Shown one piece after another: positions 1 through 6,486 of a stretch of DNA of 11,476 bases (position 1 is its first letter; each line of letters opens with the position of its first letter). The notes under the pieces were generated by a model, which saw only the letters and a program-made list of their open reading frames with translations, was not told the DNA's origin and searched no databases. The position numbers and the translations under genes are program-made. Source of the DNA: DASZZX01 sp036260415 (GTDB lineage Bacteria; Actinomycetota; Nitriliruptoria; Nitriliruptorales; JAHWKO01); contig DASZZX010000407.1 in assembly GCA_036260415.1 (NCBI GenBank), positions 1 through 11,476 on the forward strand, written 5' to 3'.

Positions 1-1661
1 CCCACGACGGTGGCGGATCGTTTGCCCTCGAGCGCGGCCCGGGTGGCGGCTGGCAGCTGCCCGGTGGTCACCAGGAGGATCGGGCTGGCCTGGTGAGCGG
101 CGAGCGGCCCGACCGAGAGCGCGTCGGGCCAGCCGCGACCCGGGTCGGCATCGGCACCCTCGGCCACGTACACGTGGTCGCCGCCGACCCGCCGGGCGAT
201 CTCACCAGCGGTGGCGAAGCGGTCGGGACCGGCGATGCGCTCGACCTCGGTCACCGACGTGCGCGCCAGCAGATCGCCCTCGACCTGCTCGGACAGCACC
301 GCGGTGCCGCCCAGCAGCAGCGCGGTGCGGGCGCCGAGGTCGTTCACCGCCACCGCGATCGCGTCGTGCAGGCGCTCGGTGGGGTTGAGCAGGACCGGGG
401 CGTCCAGCCGGCGGGCCAGCGGCGCACCGGTCAGCGCGTCGGCGTAGCCGTACGCGAACGCGATCACCACCGTCGCGGCACCGCCGGGGTGAGCCTCGCG
501 GGCGAGTAGGGCGGACGTCTCCACCCTGGTGGCGCCGGCGTGACGGTCGACGGCGAGGTCGGGGCAGTCGGCGTCGGGAGCGGGCTGCAGCGGCGTCCGG
601 TCGCCGAACGGCAGCACCGCTCGCGCCACCCCCCACGCGGCCTGGTAGGTCGCGAAACCGTTGGCGGTCAGACCGCCGTCCTCGTCGGGCTGGAACGCGA
701 ACGCCCCGCGGTCAGCGGGCGGTGCCTCACAGCCCAGCTGCAGCGCGCGCAGCGCCGTGGACGGCATGTCCTGCTCGGCGTCGGCCCAGGGGCCGGACGA
801 CGGGTCCTGCCCGGCGGCGAGGAGGGCCTGGATCACCAGGGCGGTGGAGTTGGCGTCGGTGCCGGTGGTCGGGTCGAAGCCGAACCCGCCGTCGTCGTTG
901 CGGACGGACGCCAGGTAGGCGAGGGCGTCGTGCTCCGTCGGGGTCGCCAGTGCGGCCAGGGCCTGCACCGCGAGCGCCGTGCTGTTGGTGTCGGGCGTCA
1001 GGTCGCGGCAGGTGTCGTCGTCGCGGGGCGGCGGGCGGTGGGGTGGGAAGCCGCCGCCGGCGCACTGCTGGTCGACCAGCCATCGGGTGGCGTCCGCGGC
1101 CGGCTGCTGGCCGGCTGCGTGCAGCGCCAGTAGGGCGAGTGACTGGCGGAAGACCCCGTCGGCGCTGGGGTCCTGCGCGCCGTGCAGGCCCGCGTCGCCG
1201 CCGGTGGTCCGACGGGTGGCGTGCAGGCGTTGGACGAGGTCGTGCTCAGGTTCCGTCCCGCCGAACGCTCGTGGGTCCTCGCCGGCGGCGTCGGCGAGCA
1301 GGACGAGGTAGGCCAGGGCGCCCGGCCGGTCGCGGGCCTCGCCGTCGCGGACGTAGCCCTCCGCGTTGGCCTTCACGTAGCCGAGCGCGCGCTGGAACTC
1401 GTCGGCGCCGACGTCGGCGGCGGCCATGCCCAGCGCGGCTTGCACGGTGGCGCCCACGTCGGGTCCTCCACCGAACCCCGGCACCGATCCGTCAGCGCCG
1501 ACCTGGTCGGCGATCCAGCCGCCCGCGAGCCGGGCGGAGAGGTCGAGCTCCGCCGCCGGCAGGGCCAGCGACGGGCTGGTGGCGAGGGCGAGCGTGACGG
1601 TGACGAGGATGCCGAGCAACGCGACGGGGACGCGTTGCGGCCAGCTGCGACGTGTGTGCAT
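1..1661 (-). CDS. Secreted terpene-cyclase-like alpha/alpha repeat protein with CWB2 wall-binding repeats (3' end outside window)
   Basis: The frame runs from ATG 1661 to the left edge without a stop (553 codons visible), so the C-terminus is missing. ATG 1661 is preferred because GGAAGGGG (1676-1669) lies 7 bases upstream and the N-terminus is a good signal peptide: Arg-rich start, hydrophobic residues about 11-28, Ala-rich cleavage region to about 37. Residues about 40-350 resemble the prenyltransferase/squalene-cyclase alpha/alpha fold, with Gly-rich turns (AGGGFPP at 201, NDDGGFGFDP at 255) and repeated N-S-T-A-L helices (226 and 271). I see no convincing DxDD catalytic motif, so it is probably a binding rather than a cyclising domain. 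Residues about 372 onward are CWB2 repeats: the first starts at RHAGATRVET, the second at ERIAGPDRFATA (474) and is cut by the edge. These repeats hold proteins non-covalently in Gram-positive walls. The leader carries a cobalamin riboswitch, and the same fold forms the N-domain of intrinsic factor and transcobalamin. A B12-binding surface role is therefore plausible but inferred. Confidence 0.88.
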   Translation of the reverse strand, partial: MHTRRSWPQRVPVALLGILVTVTLALATSPSLALPAAELDLSARLAGGWIADQVGADGSVPGFGGGPDVGATVQAALGMAAADVGADEFQRALGYVKANAEGYVRDGEARDRPGALAYLVLLADAAGEDPRAFGGTEPEHDLVQRLHATRRTTGGDAGLHGAQDPSADGVFRQSLALLALHAAGQQPAADATRWLVDQQCAGGGFPPHRPPPRDDDTCRDLTPDTNSTALAVQALAALATPTEHDALAYLASVRNDDGGFGFDPTTGTDANSTALVIQALLAAGQDPSSGPWADAEQDMPSTALRALQLGCEAPPADRGAFAFQPDEDGGLTANGFATYQAAWGVARAVLPFGDRTPLQPAPDADCPDLAVDRHAGATRVETSALLAREAHPGGAATVVIAFAYGYADALTGAPLARRLDAPVLLNPTERLHDAIAVAVNDLGARTALLLGGTAVLSEQVEGDLLARTSVTEVERIAGPDRFATAGEIARRVGGDHVYVAEGADADPGRGWPDALSVGPLAAHQASPILLVTTGQLPAATRAALEGKRSATVV

Positions 1662-1666
1662 GGGCG

Positions 1667-1706
1667 TGCCCCTTCCGGGTGCCCGCGGCACCCGGCCCGT
1701 GGGGCA
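1667..1706 (-). promoter_or_regulatory. Riboswitch expression platform: hairpin and sequestrable ribosome-binding site
   Basis: Read leftward, the sequence after the B12 box has a perfect 9-bp stem with a 3-base loop (1695-1675; arms CCGGGTGCC and GGCACCCGG). Its 3' foot overlaps the Shine-Dalgarno GGAAGGGG (1676-1669) of the wall protein. The tail of the B12 box, TGCCCC (1706-1701), is also exactly complementary to GGGGCA (1672-1667), which contains part of the Shine-Dalgarno. No U-run follows, so control of translation initiation is more likely than transcription termination. Which pairing forms with ligand bound is inference. Confidence 0.6.
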
Positions 1707-1885
1707 GGTCCCCGGGCTCCCAACCGCAGTCCACGACGGTTCCGTGGAGCCTGGTGCCGGGCGGCTGCCGCGACCCGGCGCGCCGTCGGTGTCCCGGCTC
1801 GCCGCCGCTCGTCCAGGCGGGACGAGGGTCGGCCCACGGTTGCGGGTCAGCGCCGGACTCGGACCGGCTTCCCCGATGCAGCGCG
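1703..1885 (-). promoter_or_regulatory. Cobalamin (B12) riboswitch aptamer
   Basis: On the minus strand, GGGGAAGCCGGT (1874-1863) is followed by GTCCGGC and GCTGACCCGCAACCGTG (1851-1835). This is the conserved core of cobalamin riboswitches, with a GCCGG/CCGGC stem (1868-1864 with 1856-1852). The 3' B12 box is GGGAGCCCGGGGACCTGCC (1721-1703), matching the family's closing GACCTGCC element at the expected distance after a variable peripheral domain. The aptamer starts about 10 bases after the stop codon of the ECF S gene and ends 42 bases before the ATG of the wall protein, so that protein is its direct target. Family members bind adenosyl-, methyl- or hydroxocobalamin and usually switch genes off when B12 is plentiful. 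The outer P1 pairing and the exact 5' boundary are unresolved by eye. A TAGGCT hexamer at 1896-1891 could be a -10 for a separate transcript, but no -35 is seen. Confidence 0.93.
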
Positions 1886-1893
1886 GCGCCAGC

Positions 1894-2784
1894 CTAACGC
1901 GGGGAGGCGAGCTGCTGCGCCCCGGCAGGACCGTCCGCCACGGCCGGGACGAGCTCCACGACCGGTTCAAGGCGGTGGGCGAAGCGTCGCATCGACCGCA
2001 GCAGCGGCCGGCCGGTCAGGCCGATCAGGACCGCGTTGGTGAGCGCGCCGGCGGCGTCCCACCCGAGCGACGTCAGGGAGTAGAAGCCCAGGTAGCGCTG
2101 CAGGACCTCGGCGGGAGCCAGCCCCGGGGCGTAGGACAGGGGGGTGCCGGACACGAACGGCCAGAACCACAGGTTCATGATCGCGCCGTACACCAAGCCC
2201 CAGACCCAGCCGTAGGCGGCCAGCACGGCGACCTCCAGGCGCGGCGGCCAACGGCGGGTGAGGCGCCCAACCGTCCCGGCTCCGGCGGTCATCCAGCCCA
2301 GTGCCAGCATCTGGAACGGCAGCCAGGGTCCGATGCCGCCGGTCACGACCGCGGAGACCGCCATCGCGGTGAGCCCCAGGAGCAAGCCGAAGCGCGGTCC
2401 GAACGCCGCCCCGGCGAGCACGGCGAGGAAGAACATGCCGCTGCCCCCGCCGGGCAGGTCGAGCAGTCGCAGCAGCCCGGCGCTGGCGGCCAGGACCCCG
2501 AGCAGCGCCACGGTCGCCGCGTGCATGGTGCCGTGGCGCACCTCCAACGCCACCGCGGTCACGACCAGCGCCCCGATGGCGGCCGCGACCAACGGCGCGT
2601 CGGCACCATGTGCCTCGGCGGGCAGCGCCTCGGCGGGGACGAAGAACGGCCACAGGAATGCGGCCGCGCCGACCACGACCGTCAGGGCGTACACGATGCG
2701 GGGACGTAGCCATGTGGCGGTGGTCGTGACGCTGGGGCGCGGTCGCCGGCGCCGACGTCCGAGGCGCGTGGTGGCGACCCTCAC
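1894..2784 (-). CDS. ECF transporter S component (substrate-binding membrane subunit), probably for cobalamin
   Basis: This 296-residue membrane protein should be the substrate-specific subunit of an energy-coupling-factor importer. After a basic N-terminus (RRRRRPRP, 10-17) come about six hydrophobic segments, roughly 31-49, 64-82, 87-108, 117-148, 155-175 and 185-210, plus a hydrophobic stretch near 243-257. The Gly-rich turn GGIGPWLPFQMLALGWM (149-165) is typical of vitamin S components. The GTG start at 2784 overlaps the TGA of the ATPase gene (2783-2781), giving translational coupling. There is no CbiM-type N-terminal metal motif, which argues against cobalt. The stop TAG (1896-1894) lies next to the cobalamin riboswitch, so B12 or a corrinoid precursor is the favoured substrate; CbrT-type proteins do this elsewhere. 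The family is confident. The substrate is inferred from context, because S-component specificity cannot be read from sequence by eye. Confidence 0.82.
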   Translation of the reverse strand: MRVATTRLGRRRRRPRPSVTTTATWLRPRIVYALTVVVGAAAFLWPFFVPAEALPAEAHGADAPLVAAAIGALVVTAVALEVRHGTMHAATVALLGVLAASAGLLRLLDLPGGGSGMFFLAVLAGAAFGPRFGLLLGLTAMAVSAVVTGGIGPWLPFQMLALGWMTAGAGTVGRLTRRWPPRLEVAVLAAYGWVWGLVYGAIMNLWFWPFVSGTPLSYAPGLAPAEVLQRYLGFYSLTSLGWDAAGALTNAVLIGLTGRPLLRSMRRFAHRLEPVVELVPAVADGPAGAQQLASPR

Positions 2785-4358
2785 CAGGCGTGCCCGTCCG
2801 GCGCGGCCACAGCGACCGCGACCTCGGCGACGGTCAGGAACGGTGGCACCACGCGCAGCACCTGCGGGGCGAACAACGACCCTGACAGCACCCGCCGCGC
2901 CGGTCCGGCCGCCACCACCTCCCCGTCACCGAGCACGACCGCCCGGGTGGCGATCCGGGCGGCCAACTCGACGTCGTGGGTGGCCACCACCGCGGCGCCG
3001 CCGGCGGCGAGGTGAGCCGACAGCGCCGCCTCCAGCGCGTCGCGGGATGCGGCGTCGATGCCGCGGGTGGGCTCGTCGAGCAGCAGCACGTCGGGCGCGC
3101 CGATCGCGACGGCCGCGATCGCCACCCGCTGGCGCTCGCCGCCGGACAGGCTGCGCGGGTGACGGTGGGAGATGCTGGCGAGCGAGAAGCGCTCGAGGGT
3201 GGCGTCGATCGCCGCGGGATCGTCGCGGCCGAGCAGCCGCAGCGTCTCCCGCAGCTCGTCGCGCACGGTGGGGGCGAAGAGCAGCAGGTTGGGATCCTGC
3301 GGCAGGTAGGCGACCGTCCCCCGACGGTCCACCGTGCCGCGCCGGGGCTCCAGGAGTCCGGCCAGGATCCTCAAGAGCGTGGTCTTGCCGGACCCGTTGC
3401 GCCCCATGAGGACCACGACCTCGCCGCGGTGGGCGACCAACGCTGCGTCGCGCAGCACCACCCTGCCCCCGAGGTGGACCTGGATCCCCAGCCCGCCGAG
3501 CAGCATCTCGCCGGGAGCCCGCTCCGCGTCGGGAGGAGGGTGCCCTGGTGGGCGGCCGTGGCGACGCAGCGCCGCCTGCGCCTGCCGCACGGTGAGCGGC
3601 GGCGGGTCCCATCCCAGGAGGGCGCCTAGGTGGGTGACCTCGGGAGCGCCGGGGTAGGTGGTGAGCACCGCCTCAGGCGGTCCCGGGAGCCCGACGCGCC
3701 CCGCGTCGACCACGACCGCCCGGTCGGCCAGGGGGGCGGCGCGCTCGAGGCGGTGCTCGGCCAGAAGCACGGTGGTGCCCAGGTCGGCGTTCAGGCGGGT
3801 CACGGATGCCAGCACGTCATCGGCGCCCTGAGGGTCCAGCTGGGAGGTGGGTTCGTCGAGCACCAGGCAGGCGGGTGCGGCGGCGAGCGCCCCGGCGATG
3901 GCGCAGCGTTGGCGCTCCCCCGCGGACAGGGTGGTCGGGGAGCGGTGGCGCAGGTGCGCCACCCCCAACGCGTCCAGTGCCTCCTCGACGCGACGGCGCA
4001 TCACCACCGGGTCCGTGCCGAGGTTCTCCAGCACGAACGCGACGTCGGCCTCGACGCGATCCACGACGAACTGCGCCTCGGGGTCCTGGTGGACGAACCC
4101 GACCACATCGGCGAGGTCACGCGGTCGGTGCGCGCGGATGGAACGATCGAAGGTCACCACGTCGCCGGCCAGCCGTCCGCCGCTGCTGTGGGGCACCAGC
4201 CCGTTGGCGAGTCGCAGCAGCGTGCTCTTGCCCGAACCGGACGGCCCGGTCACCAGCAGCACCTCGCCGGTGGCCACCGGCAGATCCACACCGGCCAGCG
4301 CAGGGGCACCCGACCCCGGGTAGTGCACGGCGACGCTGCGGTAGTCGACCGCGATCAC
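2781..4358 (-). CDS. ECF transporter fused double ATPase (A component, tandem ABC domains)
   Basis: This 525-residue cytoplasmic protein carries two complete ABC ATPase domains and should supply both nucleotide-binding sites of the importer. Domain 1 (about 1-235) has Walker A GPSGSGKST (38-46), Q-loop Q91, signature LSAGERQR (144-151), Walker B LVLDEP (D168, E169) and switch His202. Domain 2 (about 285-500) has GRNGSGKTT (319-327), Q354, LSGGERQR (404-411), LLLDEP (D428, E429) and His461. All catalytic residues are intact in both halves, so both sites should hydrolyse ATP. The GTG start at 4358 overlaps the T-component stop (TGA 4357-4355); a longer upstream reading would run into the T gene. 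The stop overlaps the S-component start in the same way. Fused A components are common in dedicated (group I) ECF systems. YkoD-like HMP/thiamine transporters also have this layout, but the adjacent riboswitch favours B12. Confidence 0.95.
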   Translation of the reverse strand: MIAVDYRSVAVHYPGSGAPALAGVDLPVATGEVLLVTGPSGSGKSTLLRLANGLVPHSSGGRLAGDVVTFDRSIRAHRPRDLADVVGFVHQDPEAQFVVDRVEADVAFVLENLGTDPVVMRRRVEEALDALGVAHLRHRSPTTLSAGERQRCAIAGALAAAPACLVLDEPTSQLDPQGADDVLASVTRLNADLGTTVLLAEHRLERAAPLADRAVVVDAGRVGLPGPPEAVLTTYPGAPEVTHLGALLGWDPPPLTVRQAQAALRRHGRPPGHPPPDAERAPGEMLLGGLGIQVHLGGRVVLRDAALVAHRGEVVVLMGRNGSGKTTLLRILAGLLEPRRGTVDRRGTVAYLPQDPNLLLFAPTVRDELRETLRLLGRDDPAAIDATLERFSLASISHRHPRSLSGGERQRVAIAAVAIGAPDVLLLDEPTRGIDAASRDALEAALSAHLAAGGAAVVATHDVELAARIATRAVVLGDGEVVAAGPARRVLSGSLFAPQVLRVVPPFLTVAEVAVAVAAPDGHAW

Positions 4359-5434
4359 GCCACGGCCTCCGGGCTGGCGCGGGCGAGCCGTGGACGGCCC
4401 ACGGCGGGGATGGCGAGGGGCGCGAACGCCAGCACGACCAGCGGGTCGAAGCCGGGTAACGGTTCGGTGCCGATGCGCCAGCGCAGGGTCGGCTCCCCGA
4501 CGAACGCCAGCCACGCCACCGCGACCGGCGCGACGGTCGTGAAAGCAGCGGCGAGCGCGTCGGCGCGGGTGGGTCGCCGGGCTCGGTGCCGGGGTCGTCG
4601 GGAGGCGCGCGAGGCGACCGCCACCGCCGCAGCTACGGCGGCCGTCGCCGTGAGCGCCAGTGCTGTGGCCACGGTCCGGGCGCGACCGACGAGGGCGACG
4701 AAGGTGCCCGCGAGGCAGATCAGCCCCCCGAAGGCGAGCCAGCCAGCCGCCCGCTCGGGGGCGTCGGGACCGAGCCGGCCGAAGCCGCGTGCATCCATCG
4801 ACTCGGCGAGGTGCATCGCCCGCTCCATGCCGCTCTCGAGGATCGGCACGGCGACGCGCAGCAGGCGCCCCCGGCGCACGCTGCGGCCGCCCGTGCGGGC
4901 GCGGTCGGCCTCCCGGACCGCAGCGATCGCTGCGAGCGTGGACGGCACGAACGTGAGCGCCACGGTCAGGACCAGCCCCAGCTCGTGGAAGGCGCGTGGG
5001 GCGCTGCGGACCAGCTCGTGGTGGGACACGACCGCGTTGAACGCGGCGAACGGCGCCACGACGCCGACGATCAGGAACCCGTCGGTGGCGGCCCGCAGCA
5101 GCACCGTGGCGTGCACGGTGCCACCGACGGTGAAACCGCCGAGGATCACTGGGAGGGTGAAGGCCGGCAGGCGGACGAGCACGTCACCGGTGGCTGGGTG
5201 GGTGGTGAGGCCCTCCAGGACGACGCGCACGCCGACGAACAGCACGGCCACCGCGAGCACCAGCGGGAAGGCGCGGGCGAGCCCGCCATCGGGCGCGTGC
5301 GTCTCGACCACGAGCACCGAGATCGCGACCACCACGGCGACGTAGGTAGGGTTGGGTGCCAGCTGCACGGTCACGACCGCGGCCAGCGCCCACCACGCCC
5401 AGGTGGCCGCGTGCAGGCGTCCGGCCTCGTTCAC
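4355..5434 (-). CDS. ECF transporter T component (CbiQ/EcfT family transmembrane coupling protein)
   Basis: This 359-residue integral membrane protein should couple ATP hydrolysis to movement of the S component. Hydrophobic segments lie near 11-27, 31-45, 54-74, 91-112, 118-136, 152-172, 231-250 and 256-275, with a further pair after 292. The cytoplasmic coupling region includes RAMHLAESMDARGFGR (205-220), containing the Ala-Arg-Gly signature of EcfT that docks on the ATPases. At 359 residues it is longer than typical T subunits of about 260; the extra C-terminal part (about 280-359) is basic and then hydrophobic, and I do not recognise it. GTG 5434 is chosen because no usable in-frame start lies just upstream and the hydrophobic part begins soon after, but its Shine-Dalgarno is weak. 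It is the first gene of the leftward T-A-S unit, and its promoter must lie inside or overlap the divergent DUF4430 gene. Confidence 0.88.
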   Translation of the reverse strand: MNEAGRLHAATWAWWALAAVVTVQLAPNPTYVAVVVAISVLVVETHAPDGGLARAFPLVLAVAVLFVGVRVVLEGLTTHPATGDVLVRLPAFTLPVILGGFTVGGTVHATVLLRAATDGFLIVGVVAPFAAFNAVVSHHELVRSAPRAFHELGLVLTVALTFVPSTLAAIAAVREADRARTGGRSVRRGRLLRVAVPILESGMERAMHLAESMDARGFGRLGPDAPERAAGWLAFGGLICLAGTFVALVGRARTVATALALTATAAVAAAVAVASRASRRPRHRARRPTRADALAAAFTTVAPVAVAWLAFVGEPTLRWRIGTEPLPGFDPLVVLAFAPLAIPAVGRPRLARASPEAVA

Positions 5435-5458
5435 CGGTCCGCACCCAGGATGGCCACC
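5435..5458. promoter_or_regulatory. 24-bp gap between divergent start codons (T component / DUF4430 protein)
   Basis: The leftward T gene begins at GTG 5434 and the rightward DUF4430 gene at ATG 5459. The gap is too short for two conventional promoters, so at least one must lie within the opposite gene's coding region, and the two 5' leaders would be antisense to each other. AGGA at 5447-5450 serves the rightward gene. No confident -35/-10 pair and no riboswitch core was seen on either strand near here. Confidence 0.5.
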
Positions 5459-6394
5459 ATGTCCCGGTCCCTCGCCGTCGCTGGCCTGTTCACCGCCGCC
5501 CTGCTGCTGGTCGACGGCGCGGGTGGCCCTCCCGGCTCGCCGACGGCCGTGGCGGCCGAGCCCCAGCACGCTGCCGGGCTGGTGATCGACACCGGCAGCC
5601 AGGTGAAGACGGTGTGCGTGCGGTTCTCCGAGACGAGCATCAGCGGTGAGGAGCTGCTGCGTCGCGCCAGCGTAGACGCGGTGCTGGCCGACCACGGCTC
5701 GATGGGCGCGGCGGTCTGCTCGCTGTGCGGCACCGGCTGCCCCGCCGAGGACTGCTTCTGTGAGGCGGAGCGCAGCGGCCGTTACTGGAACTACGTGCAC
5801 GCTGAGAGCGGCGGGTGGCGTCGGGCGAACCGTGGTGTGAGCAGCCGCCGGGTGGAGCACGGCGACGTCGACGGGTGGGCGTGGGGCACGGCCGGCAGTC
5901 AGCCCCCCTACGTGGGGTTCGACAGCGTCTGCGGGGCGCCGGCCGAGCCCTCCCCGAGCGCGGCGGGCTCCTCGCCACCCGCGCCGGCCGCCCCCGTCAC
6001 ACCCACCACGGCGGGCTCCGGGGACGCCCCAGCGCCCGCGACCACGCAGGACGCCGCCCCGCCCGCCACGCCGGAGCACGCGGCCCCGCCGGCGAGCGCT
6101 CAGGACGCCGCCCCGCCCGCCACCACACAGGACGCCGCCGTGGGCGATCCGGTGGCCTCCTCGCCCACGGAGGCGCCCTCGGCGGATCCCCCGGTCGCCA
6201 CCCCACGAGCGACCGGCGGGCGCCGCGCGGGACCAGCCTCGCCCGTCGGTGCCGACCCCACGCCGGCGGGTCTCGCCGCCGAACCGGCGGGCGCCGGCGG
6301 GCCGGCGCTCGCGCCGCTCGGCCTGTTCGTGGTGGTGATGGTCGGGCTCGGCGCCCTGATCCGGCGCCGGCGCCGCGATCGGCCGCCGACCTGA
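5459..6394 (+). CDS. Membrane-anchored DUF4430 (transcobalamin-C-like) surface protein with Pro/Ala stalk
   Basis: The product has 311 residues. ATG 5459 is chosen over ATG 5450 because AGGA (5447-5450) is spaced 8 bases from it. Residues 1-33 form a signal peptide (hydrophobic 5-18, Ala cleavage region). Residues about 40-158 match DUF4430: LVIDTGSQVKTVCVRF, an ISGEELLRRA helix, a Cys-rich loop with C87, C90, C94, C99 and C101, then RYWNYVHAESGGW (108-120) and GDVDGWAWG (135-143). C53 and C158 complete seven cysteines in the mature protein. Residues 159-282 are a low-complexity Pro/Ala/Ser/Thr stalk with 9-residue repeats. Residues about 284-301 are a membrane helix followed by IRRRRRDR, giving an outside-facing tethered topology; no LPXTG sortase motif is present. 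Pfam/InterPro relate DUF4430 to the small C-terminal domain of transcobalamin and intrinsic factor. With a divergent ECF importer and a nearby B12 riboswitch, corrinoid capture is a reasonable inference; direct binding evidence is absent. Confidence 0.88.
   Translation: MSRSLAVAGLFTAALLLVDGAGGPPGSPTAVAAEPQHAAGLVIDTGSQVKTVCVRFSETSISGEELLRRASVDAVLADHGSMGAAVCSLCGTGCPAEDCFCEAERSGRYWNYVHAESGGWRRANRGVSSRRVEHGDVDGWAWGTAGSQPPYVGFDSVCGAPAEPSPSAAGSSPPAPAAPVTPTTAGSGDAPAPATTQDAAPPATPEHAAPPASAQDAAPPATTQDAAVGDPVASSPTEAPSADPPVATPRATGGRRAGPASPVGADPTPAGLAAEPAGAGGPALAPLGLFVVVMVGLGALIRRRRRDRPPT
6047..6139 (+). repeat. 27-bp in-frame tandem repeats encoding a 9-residue stalk unit
   Basis: Units begin at 6047, 6074, 6101 and 6128, exactly 27 bases apart. 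They encode QDAAPPATP, EHAAPPASA, QDAAPPATT and a degenerating QDAA. Units 1 and 3 share an exact 23-base match (6047-6069 and 6101-6123). They lie in the stalk of the DUF4430 protein, so copy-number change would alter how far the domain stands off the membrane without a frameshift. Confidence 0.85.
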
Positions 6395-6474
6395 CGAACG
6401 TCGGGGTGCGTCCGGCGCCTCCGTCCGGCCTCGCTCGTAGCGTGGCGCCGAGCGGATCCCAGTTGCGATCCATG

Positions 6475-6479
6475 GGAGG
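6475..6479 (+). promoter_or_regulatory. Shine-Dalgarno GGAGG setting the aldo/keto reductase start
   Basis: GGAGG lies 7 bases before GTG 6487 and only 4 before GTG 6484. It falls just inside the alternative ATG at 6472, which therefore cannot use it. This supports GTG 6487. Confidence 0.7.
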
Positions 6480-6486
6480 AGCAGTG

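Noticed and set aside
1..1661. Terpene or squalene cyclase enzyme
   Set aside because: Only the repeat fold is apparent; there is no clear DxDD acid motif, and the protein is exported and has wall-binding repeats. RDDDT at 213-217 is not in the right context.
722..2709. Plus-strand open frames across the wall protein and S component (722-1597, 1182-2042, 1426-2709)
   Set aside because: The translations are Arg/Pro/Gly-rich shadows. The minus strand encodes recognisable CWB2 and membrane proteins and a riboswitch there.
1894..5434. Cobalt or nickel ECF transporter (CbiMNQO type)
   Set aside because: No CbiM N-terminal metal motif and no CbiN; the S component looks like a vitamin type. HMP/thiamine (YkoCDE type) is also possible from the fused ATPase, but the adjacent cobalamin riboswitch argues for B12.
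5434..6079. Extension of the T component upstream into the DUF4430 gene
   Set aside because: The upstream frame is open but Gly/Arg-rich and non-hydrophobic, and it is antisense to a well-supported domain; GTG 5434 sits just before the first membrane segment.
6302..6394. Sortase (LPXTG-type) anchor on the DUF4430 protein
   Set aside because: The C-terminus has a hydrophobic helix and Arg-rich tail but no LPXTG-like motif before it; a simple membrane anchor fits better.
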